Assembly: GCA_937875035.1 (NCBI GenBank)
Contig: CALNCF010000137.1
Span: 1 to 5,572 of the forward strand
Direction of reading: 5' to 3'
Source of the DNA: an uncultured Sphingobacteriaceae bacterium
GTDB taxonomy: Bacteria; Bacteroidota; Bacteroidia; Sphingobacteriales; Sphingobacteriaceae
DNA: 5,572 bases
A program made the translations under genes and the position numbers. Shown piece after piece: positions 1 to 5,572 of this stretch. Within the stretch, counting starts at the first letter, position 1. Every line of letters starts with the position of its first letter. The notes beneath the pieces are model-generated. The model had not been told where the DNA came from. It did not search any database and saw only the letters and a program-made list of their open reading frames with translations.

Positions 1-450
1 AAGAAATGGCTTGATTCCCCTCAGCCTTCCGTCATTGTCTTTGCCCTGGTCCTGATCGACCAGTTCAAGCAATTTGAAGCGGAGCAGGATATTCTGCTGC
101 TGCTTGCTCATCCCGACGAAAAGGTGCGTAAGCAGGCGATCATATGCCTGGGGAATATGGAAGCATATGATGCGGGAGCCGTGATGATTGATCGCTTCGA
201 TGTGGAAAACCAGCTGCTGAAAATAGAGATCGTGATCGCGCTGGGGCGTATCTGCAGTGAAGAAGCGATCGATTTCCTGAAAAAGCAATTGTATAATGAA
301 TCCTTTGATATCGCGTTGGCTGCGGCTGTTGCGCTGAACAGATCGGGTGCTGGTGGACAGGACTTCCTGAAGCTGGCCGGGAATACAGAGCATACCCGTG
401 TAACTGCTATTATAAAACATGCCTTAGACGAACGACTGAACCTGATATAA
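1..450 (+). CDS. HEAT-repeat protein, C-terminal part (5' end outside window)
   Basis: The frame is open from the first base, so the gene starts upstream; 149 residues are visible. The GTG at 124 is an internal valine (DEKVRKQA), not a start. The visible part is almost entirely paired amphipathic helices of the HEAT/PBS-lyase-repeat type. There are about four units, near residues 8-35, 37-66, 70-97 and 100-128, with recurring patterns such as VRKQAIICLGNM and KIEIVIALGRI. HEAT repeats form curved protein-binding solenoids and carry no catalysis, so a scaffold or partner-binding role is inferred. The stop codon directly touches the start of the glycosyltransferase gene, implying shared translation and probably a joint function at the membrane. 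Whether the missing N-terminus carries a membrane helix cannot be seen. The repeat family is fairly secure; the role is inference. Confidence 0.85.
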   Translation, partial: KKWLDSPQPSVIVFALVLIDQFKQFEAEQDILLLLAHPDEKVRKQAIICLGNMEAYDAGAVMIDRFDVENQLLKIEIVIALGRICSEEAIDFLKKQLYNESFDIALAAAVALNRSGAGGQDFLKLAGNTEHTRVTAIIKHALDERLNLI

Positions 451-1842
451 ATGTTTGATATACTGATCCAGCTTTTTTCCCGGTTTGTGAGTAATGCGAT
501 CCTGTATTACGCGATAGCGGTATGCTCATCCTACGTATTGCTGGCAGTGTATTCGGCTTTCGAAATGGCGTACTATAAGAAGAAGAACAGTTATGTGGAT
601 TTCCGCTCGATCCTCTCTTCGCCGATCGCTCCTTCGATCTCGATCATCGCGCCAGCCTATAATGAAGAGCATACCATTGTAGAGAATATCCGTTCATTGC
701 TTTCCCTCTACTATAATAATTTTGAAGTGATCATTGTGAACGATGGCAGCAGGGATGCCTGCCTGGAAAAGATGATCCGTCATTATGACCTGGAGCTGGT
801 CGACTTTGCGGTGAATATTAAGATCCCCTGTAAGGAGATCAACAAGCTTGTGGTGGTGGATAAGATAAACGGAGGGAAAGCGGATGCGCTGAATGCAGGG
901 ATCAATATCTCTCAAAAGGATATCATTGCCTGTATCGATGTGGATTGTATCCTGGAGCAGGATGCCCTGTTGAAAATGGTCAAGCCTTTCCTGGAAGAAA
1001 ACACACGGGTCATTGCTACCGGAGGTGTGATCCGGATCGCCAACTCCTGTGAGGTAGAAGACGGGCGCATTGTTAAGGTAAACCTTCCCCGCGAATTCCT
1101 GCCGCGTATGCAGGTGCTGGAATATTTCCGTGCCTTCCTGATGGGGCGCATGGCCTGGAGTCGGCTGAATGGCTTATTATTGGTTTCGGGCGCGCTTGGA
1201 TTCTTCGATAAGCAGGTCGTGATCGCCTGCGGAGGCTACAATCCTGAGACAGTGGGCGAAGATATGGAGCTGGTGGTGCGCATGCGCCGGTATATGTCGG
1301 ACCGCAAGGAAAAATATAAGATCGTGTATGTGCCCGATCCCTTATGCTGGACAGAAGCGCCATCAACCTTTAAGGTACTGGGGCGCCAGCGCAATCGCTG
1401 GATGCGCGGCACTATCGAAACCCTGCTTATCCATCGTACCTTATTCTTTAATCCGAAATATGGTCTGCTGGGCTTGCTTAGCTTTCCTTATTGGTTCCTC
1501 TTCGAATGGCTGGCGCCGATCATCGAATTCTTAGGGCTGATCTTTGCATTACTGCTGATGCTTTCGGGGTATATCAGCTGGGAATTCTTTCTCACCCTGC
1601 TCGGAGCTGTGTATACCTTTGCGATCATGATCTCTTCGTTCTCCCTGCTATACGAGGAACTATCATATCACCAGTACCGCAACAAGCGCGACGTTTACAA
1701 GCTCTTTTTTGTAGCTTTAACAGAGCCTTTTTTCTATCATCCTTTATCGGTGATCTGGTCGATACAGGGCAATCTCGATTTCCTGACAGGTAAGAAAGCC
1801 TGGGGTGAAATGACCCGTGCAGGTTTTAAGAAGAAAGCATAA
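451..1842 (+). CDS. Membrane-embedded processive glycosyltransferase, family 2 (YaiP/PgaC-like)
   Basis: This 463-residue inner-membrane enzyme probably polymerises a sugar from a nucleotide-sugar donor and may translocate the chain as it grows. A hydrophobic helix lies at about residues 15-40. The GT-A catalytic domain follows with the expected motifs in order: AYNEE at 69-73, VNDGS at 96-100, NGGKADALNAG at 140-150, the DxD metal site DVD at 163-165, and GED at 269-271 with D271 as probable catalytic base. QRNRW at 313-317 is the QxxRW signature of processive synthases. Three to four membrane segments follow (about 340-376, 383-403, 420-441). Length matches PgaC-type synthases. The PDPLCWTEAP and GEDMELVVRMRR stretches resemble YaiP-type GT2 proteins more than cellulose synthase. 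The ATG at 451 immediately follows the upstream TAA, with no clear Shine-Dalgarno motif. The polymer made cannot be told from sequence. Confidence 0.93.
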   Translation: MFDILIQLFSRFVSNAILYYAIAVCSSYVLLAVYSAFEMAYYKKKNSYVDFRSILSSPIAPSISIIAPAYNEEHTIVENIRSLLSLYYNNFEVIIVNDGSRDACLEKMIRHYDLELVDFAVNIKIPCKEINKLVVVDKINGGKADALNAGINISQKDIIACIDVDCILEQDALLKMVKPFLEENTRVIATGGVIRIANSCEVEDGRIVKVNLPREFLPRMQVLEYFRAFLMGRMAWSRLNGLLLVSGALGFFDKQVVIACGGYNPETVGEDMELVVRMRRYMSDRKEKYKIVYVPDPLCWTEAPSTFKVLGRQRNRWMRGTIETLLIHRTLFFNPKYGLLGLLSFPYWFLFEWLAPIIEFLGLIFALLLMLSGYISWEFFLTLLGAVYTFAIMISSFSLLYEELSYHQYRNKRDVYKLFFVALTEPFFYHPLSVIWSIQGNLDFLTGKKAWGEMTRAGFKKKA

Positions 1843-3845
1843 TGCTTATGAAAGCACACGAACGTTATCCCTACTTCCTGAATAAGATCATTGTTGGCCT
1901 GAACTCCTTTATCGGCATGATGCTCGGTATGATGATACTGTTCATGCTGCTGAGGGCAGGAGAGTATGTTGCGCTTCGCATGCTGCATGACATTACCCCC
2001 AATACCGTCAGGTTGCAGGCCGGTGCCTTGCTGTACGACCTGGTCTTTTTCTCGCGGCTTGCCTGGTGGATGATGATCCCGGCGCTGATCGGCTACGCGC
2101 TGCTCGACATACGGGTGGTGAATTTTATGCTGCTGCTGGCGATCCTACTGGGCGGACTGATCTATATCGCGCTGATCCAGTATTTTACACAGGCCCTGGT
2201 GCCGCTTGGCGCGGACCTGTTCGGGTACAGCCGGGAGGAGATTGAACAGACCGTGGGCGCTTCGGGCGTTGTTAGCCTGCTGGGATTTATTCCCTACCTG
2301 CTGTTTATGGTCGTTGCCGTATACCTGCTGTTTTTCCTGCGGAAATATGATTACCCGCGTGTAATGTTCTTCGTGCTTTTAGCCGTTTGTGTCCTGCATT
2401 TTATTTTTCCGCAATACGAACAGCCGGAATCGAAGAAGTTTAACACAGATATGGAGTATTACCTGGTGTCGAACAAGCTGGCCTATTTTTCCAACAGCGC
2501 TGCCGCGTATTTCGATCATGATGGGCATCGGGTCTTCGATGGCTTTTATTATGATGACCTGGCATCCACGCAATACACCGACCCGAAATATCCTTTCCTG
2601 CATATCGATTCTACACCCGATGTGCTGGGGAATTATTTTGACCGGTTCGATGGTCCTCCCAACCTGGTTTTTATTATCGTAGAAAGCCTGGGTAAGGCTT
2701 ATTCCGGTAAGAACGCGTACCTGGGGAGCTTTACGCCTTTCCTGGATTCGCTTGCCGGGCATGGTCTGTACTGGGAAAATTTCCTGAGTAACGGCGGGCG
2801 TACCTTCGCTGTATTACCTTCTATGTTTGCATCGCTTCCTTTCGGGAAACAGGGCTTCCTGGAGCTGGGTGAAAAGATGCCGCCTCATCAGTCCATGATC
2901 CGCCTGTTAAAGGCCAACGGGTATCATACCGCATTCTATCATGGCGGACAGGCAAAGTTTGATAACATGAAGCTCTTCCTGCAACGACAGGATATCGACT
3001 TTATACAGGAAGAGGATAACTTCGGTGGGAATTACAGCAAGATGCCTGCAAACGAGGGTGGCTTTACCTGGGGCTATGGCGACCTCGAGCTTTTTAAGCG
3101 TTATTTTGAGCTGAAGAAGCCGGCGAGTGGTCCCCGCCTCGAGATATTCTTAACCGTATCGAACCATAGTCCTTTTAAGGTGAATAACCAGTCCCGCTAC
3201 CAGGCGATGTTCGAGCAGCGGATGGTAACCCTGGGTATCAGCGAAGCGAGAAAGAACGAATGCCGTAAGTACAGGGAAATGTACAGCTGTATCATGTATT
3301 CGGATGATGCGATCCGCCAGTTTATCAACGATTATTCCAAACGCCCGGATTTTAAGAATACGATCTTTATAATTACCGGTGATCACCGGATGCCGGAAAT
3401 CCCGATCGCGACCAAGATCGACCGTTTCCATGTGCCGCTGATCGTGTATTCCCCGAAGCTGAACCGTACGGCCACTTTCTCTTCCGTATCCACGCACATG
3501 GATATCACACCTACTTTCCTGGCCTTCCTGAAACATCATTACGGGGTAAAGATCCCGGAATACGCGGCATGGGTAGGAAATGGTATCGATACCGCGCATC
3601 TCCTGCGTAACACGCATTCCGTAGCGATGATGCGCAATAAGAACCAGATGGTGGATTACATCGATTACGGGAATTTCCTGTCGGAAGAGCAGGTGTATAT
3701 CATCGAAAACGAAATGAATATCGACATCAATAATAACCAGCAGGTGCTGAATACGGTGAAGGCTAAATTCAATACGTTTAAAACGCGGAACGAAAAATCG
3801 GTGATGTCGTTGCTGCCCGATTCCATTGTGAATTTTAAACCCTGA
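1842..3845 (+). CDS. LTA synthase-like membrane sulfatase/phosphotransferase
   Basis: This 667-residue protein has the LtaS layout: about five N-terminal membrane helices (roughly residues 15-48, 64-88, 92-115, 144-166, 172-190), a linker, and an extracytoplasmic alkaline-phosphatase-superfamily domain from about 272. Candidate metal and catalytic residues line up with LtaS in order and near-expected spacing: E281 in IIVESLG, nucleophile T321 in GGRTFAVLPS, H367 in FYHGG, H442 in LTVSNHSPF, and D514-H515 in TGDHR. A nucleophilic threonine rather than a sulfatase CxPxR site argues for phospho-group transfer, as in LtaS, OpgB or phosphoethanolamine transferases, rather than sulfate ester hydrolysis. 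Gram-negative relatives do not make lipoteichoic acid, so the natural acceptor is unknown; the glycan made by the neighbouring glycosyltransferase is a plausible one. The start overlaps the upstream stop by one base (TAATG); ATG at 1848 is an alternative start. The 3' end is overlapped by the convergent gene. Confidence 0.92.
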   Translation: MLMKAHERYPYFLNKIIVGLNSFIGMMLGMMILFMLLRAGEYVALRMLHDITPNTVRLQAGALLYDLVFFSRLAWWMMIPALIGYALLDIRVVNFMLLLAILLGGLIYIALIQYFTQALVPLGADLFGYSREEIEQTVGASGVVSLLGFIPYLLFMVVAVYLLFFLRKYDYPRVMFFVLLAVCVLHFIFPQYEQPESKKFNTDMEYYLVSNKLAYFSNSAAAYFDHDGHRVFDGFYYDDLASTQYTDPKYPFLHIDSTPDVLGNYFDRFDGPPNLVFIIVESLGKAYSGKNAYLGSFTPFLDSLAGHGLYWENFLSNGGRTFAVLPSMFASLPFGKQGFLELGEKMPPHQSMIRLLKANGYHTAFYHGGQAKFDNMKLFLQRQDIDFIQEEDNFGGNYSKMPANEGGFTWGYGDLELFKRYFELKKPASGPRLEIFLTVSNHSPFKVNNQSRYQAMFEQRMVTLGISEARKNECRKYREMYSCIMYSDDAIRQFINDYSKRPDFKNTIFIITGDHRMPEIPIATKIDRFHVPLIVYSPKLNRTATFSSVSTHMDITPTFLAFLKHHYGVKIPEYAAWVGNGIDTAHLLRNTHSVAMMRNKNQMVDYIDYGNFLSEEQVYIIENEMNIDINNNQQVLNTVKAKFNTFKTRNEKSVMSLLPDSIVNFKP

Positions 3846-5008
3846 TCAATTTTTTCGGTATGCTTTTCTTCGTAATACCGGTTGATGATTGATCTCACCA
3901 TCGGCAAATAGAAATCGTAGAAGAAGCTTTCGCGCTCCCCGTAGTTACGCTTATTGATGGACAGCGATTTGATATATTCGATCCCCCTGAAATGACTCAG
4001 CCGGGTATCGATGGGGTTATCGGAGAAATCGCCTGCAAAATAATACATATGATTTCCCGAATCTTTTTTCTGGATCACTGCCGGGAATACACGCAGGATG
4101 TTATGGGCATTTAAGATGGAATCTCCCTGGTCGTTCGTATTCAGCTCGAACACCGCGGCCACGTTATTCAGCCTGGAGGTCTGGTTGATCTCGAACCAGA
4201 AAGGGTACCGGATCTCCGCGGGGATCCGCAGCTCCTTTTGCGCGGCCGGGGTGCTTTTGATCAGGGGAGCGATGCCGTTCAGGTGTGAGCGGTATTCAAG
4301 GATCTCTACCTGTTCGTTGTTGTTTACGAGCACGAGTCCTTCTCCGCGGAAAGGCCATTTCCCTTCGTGATCACGCATGTAGTTCCGGGTCACCCAGCCT
4401 GGCAGCTGGTCTGTTCTGTTGGTATCAAGCTGTTCATAATAACGTCCGGTCCAGCCCGTCCAGCGAATATCGTACAAGGCTTCGAACTCCTTACGGACCA
4501 CTTCCGAAGTAGGCGAAGCGATGCAGTTGAACTCGCTGATGAGGAGCTTCTTTTTTGCTTTCATGTAACGCATCAGCTCCATATCCTGCGGGCTTAATCC
4601 GCCATAGATCTTCTTCGAGATCTCTACCCGGTTACCACCATACCAGTCGTTATCGTATATGCCATAAGTATCGGTGAAGTAAGCCATATCCAGCTCATTA
4701 CTCATCTTCTCCAGTTGCCCGGAGCTCAGCTGATCGAGGTCGCGGATACTGAATTTTTTATTTTCCAGGGGGAAGAACCCCAGGTAATCCTGTGAGGGGT
4801 TGTAATAGGAGCCGTCGACACGCGTATACTGGCTATTGGTCAGCACCCAGTTCAGGGATTCGTGCTCCTGTGGCGGGTATTGTAAAACCGTTTTATCAAC
4901 GATGAGCGCATTCAGCTGCTTCTTCGGGGTGAAGAACCAGGCCAGCCACATCCACAGGGGCAGGAGCAGCAGCAATACGATACAATATCCGATGATCCTG
5001 GCGCGCAT
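3665..5008 (-). CDS. Membrane-anchored envelope protein of unknown function; 3' end doubtful
   Basis: I do not recognise a named family. As read it is 447 residues. A short basic N-terminus and one strong hydrophobic helix (about residues 5-26) suggest an uncleaved anchor with the rest in the periplasm. The body has the look of a conserved soluble domain: IVDKTV at 36-41, DMAYFTDTYGIYD at 107-119, IYGGL at 134-138, SEFNCIASPTS at 158-168, WTGWTGRYYEQLD at 183-195, WPFRGEGLVLV at 218-228, and MYYFAGDF at 321-328. The early alternation of strands and helices hints at a Rossmann or glutamine-amidotransferase-like fold; this is weak inference, and no catalytic triad was identified. Residues 388-447 lie antisense inside the sulfatase gene and are probably not ancestral; the natural end is likely near 3846 (see junction entry). 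The start codon lies two bases after the YaiO-like gene's stop, so the two are co-transcribed and likely share a role in polysaccharide export or modification. Confidence 0.8.
   Translation of the reverse strand: MRARIIGYCIVLLLLLPLWMWLAWFFTPKKQLNALIVDKTVLQYPPQEHESLNWVLTNSQYTRVDGSYYNPSQDYLGFFPLENKKFSIRDLDQLSSGQLEKMSNELDMAYFTDTYGIYDNDWYGGNRVEISKKIYGGLSPQDMELMRYMKAKKKLLISEFNCIASPTSEVVRKEFEALYDIRWTGWTGRYYEQLDTNRTDQLPGWVTRNYMRDHEGKWPFRGEGLVLVNNNEQVEILEYRSHLNGIAPLIKSTPAAQKELRIPAEIRYPFWFEINQTSRLNNVAAVFELNTNDQGDSILNAHNILRVFPAVIQKKDSGNHMYYFAGDFSDNPIDTRLSHFRGIEYIKSLSINKRNYGERESFFYDFYLPMVRSIINRYYEEKHTEKIDQGLKFTMESGSNDITDFSFRVLNVLNLAFTVFSTCWLLLMSIFISFSMIYTCSSDRKFP
3835..3855. other. Convergent gene junction with back-to-back stop codons and a T6/A6 run
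   Basis: The sulfatase gene ends at TGA 3843-3845. The next three bases, TCA at 3846-3848, read TGA on the minus strand, so the palindrome TGATCA would hold both genes' stops. The minus-strand gene misses this stop by one frame because of a run of six T at 3850-3855 (A6 in its mRNA, codons GAA AAA ATT). One extra A would give HTEKN then stop, and one fewer would give HTEKLIRV then TAA at 3835-3837. As written, the frame instead runs on to 3665. There is no intergenic space and no hairpin followed by a U-tract on either strand, so no intrinsic terminator is visible between the two converging units. Confidence 0.6.
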
Positions 5009-5010
5009 GA

Positions 5011-5572
5011 TTAAAATGATTTTTCGATCCCGATGCTGAAGTTATAATTGGTCCGGTAATTCGATCTGCTTACCTCTTCGTACGCGATGCCGGTGCCCAC
5101 GGAGCCGATCACCGATTTGCCCAGCATATGCTGGAACGCGATGCGGGCGCGTTGTGAGTTGAGCAGGATGCTGTTTGTTCCGAGGTTGTTCTGCCGGATG
5201 CGCAACTCGTCCGGACTCAGTCCGCTGGCCAGTGTCAGTGTGAAATAATTATCGGCGCTCGCCAGGTAATAACGGGTGATCAGGCTCAGCGATTGAGAGG
5301 AGCCTGCGGATCCCGGGATATAGCTCGGCCTGAGCGAGAACCAGAAGCTCTTCCAGTATTTTCCGACAGAGCCTGTATAAATGACCGTGGAGGCACTGAA
5401 TTCCAGGTAACGGATACCGAGCTCTGCTTCGAATGCATTTGGCAGGCTGCGGTAAACAGATGCGCCGAGACGGAATTCCGGGAAGATGGCATCATTGGAG
5501 ATACCGCCACTCACATAGGCATACATCTTTTTACCCAGGCTTGGATACATGTCGACCTCGTATTGCAGTCCC
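5011..5572 (-). CDS. YaiO-family outer-membrane beta-barrel, C-terminal part (5' end outside window)
   Basis: The frame is open to the window edge; 186 residues are visible, and the ATG at 5548-5550 is probably internal because coding continues upstream of it (LQYEVD before the Met). The sequence is a run of amphipathic beta-strands separated by short turns. It has the landmarks I associate with the YaiO barrel domain: IFPEFRLGASVYRSLPNAFE at visible residues 29-48, GIRYLEFSASTVIYTGSVGKYW at about 52-73, FSLRPSYIP at 78-86 and ASGLSPDEL at 115-123. The protein ends in phenylalanine (IEKSF), the usual C-terminal signal for BAM-assisted barrel insertion. Relatives often carry TPR repeats and a signal peptide before the barrel; that part is outside the window. 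TPR-plus-barrel proteins such as PgaA and BcsC export polysaccharide, so a secretion-pore role is plausible but unproven here. It is followed two bases later by the unknown anchored-protein gene. Confidence 0.88.
   Translation of the reverse strand, partial: GLQYEVDMYPSLGKKMYAYVSGGISNDAIFPEFRLGASVYRSLPNAFEAELGIRYLEFSASTVIYTGSVGKYWKSFWFSLRPSYIPGSAGSSQSLSLITRYYLASADNYFTLTLASGLSPDELRIRQNNLGTNSILLNSQRARIAFQHMLGKSVIGSVGTGIAYEEVSRSNYRTNYNFSIGIEKSF

Noticed and set aside
124..450. GTG at 124 as the start of a short HEAT protein.
   Set aside because: The frame is open back to base 1 and the upstream residues form part of a further HEAT helix pair, so the gene begins outside the window.
1278..1287. 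Palindrome GCGCATGCGC.
   Set aside because: It lies within the glycosyltransferase codons for VRMRR and is too short to mean anything on its own.
2379..2762. 127-codon minus-strand reading frame.
   Set aside because: It is fully antisense to the sulfatase gene, with a composition typical of a shadow frame and no recognisable domain.
3376..3389. Perfect 14-base palindrome CCGGTGATCACCGG, considered as an operator site.
   Set aside because: It lies within the codons for the TGDHR metal-binding motif of the sulfatase domain, so coding constraint explains it; a palindrome of this length is not surprising in a window of this size.
3150..3617. 155-codon minus-strand reading frame.
   Set aside because: It is antisense to the conserved catalytic half of the sulfatase domain, whose motifs fix the plus-strand frame; the Arg-rich product has no family features.
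3856..3880. Inverted repeat CGGTAT / ATACCG with a 13-base loop near the convergent junction, considered as a terminator.
   Set aside because: The stem is only six pairs and neither strand has a U-tract after it; the T run lies on the wrong side. It sits inside the minus-strand coding region and is likely chance.
5286..5510. 74-codon minus-strand frame, offset from the YaiO-like gene.
   Set aside because: It lies entirely inside the barrel gene in another frame; the barrel frame has clear family motifs and a proper C-terminal Phe.

Overview
The window reads as a fragment of a Bacteroidota chromosome, probably of the Chitinophaga, Pedobacter or Mucilaginibacter type. This rests on moderate GC, tight gene packing without obvious Shine-Dalgarno motifs, and proteins that resemble families common in that phylum. 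The placement is an inference from style and family content, not from a marker gene. No RNA gene, mobile element, CRISPR array or recognisable promoter or terminator was found, and no gene-free stretch exceeds a few bases.

The left two thirds (1-3845, plus strand) is one tightly packed transcription unit. It holds the C-terminal part of a HEAT-repeat protein, a membrane-embedded processive family 2 glycosyltransferase, and a five-helix membrane protein with an LTA-synthase-type sulfatase/phosphotransferase domain. The genes abut or overlap by one base (TAAATG, then TAATG). The right third (3846-5572, minus strand) is a second unit that converges on the first. It holds the C-terminal part of a YaiO-family outer-membrane beta-barrel and, two bases downstream, a single-helix-anchored envelope protein of unknown function.

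Taken together the genes look like a synthase-dependent exopolysaccharide pathway. The glycosyltransferase would polymerise and translocate a glycan at the inner membrane, and the HEAT protein may act as a scaffold. The LTA-synthase-like enzyme could add a phospho-substituent or otherwise modify the product. The unknown anchored protein would act in the periplasm, and the YaiO barrel would be the outer-membrane exit. E. coli also carries a GT2 gene (yaiP) near yaiO, which supports the pairing, but I know of no established polymer or mechanism for this set.

The oddest local feature is the convergent junction. As written, the unknown gene runs 181 bases antisense into the end of the sulfatase gene. 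A one-base change in a six-base homopolymer would end it at a TGA exactly abutting the sulfatase stop, so that the two stops would form the palindrome TGATCA.
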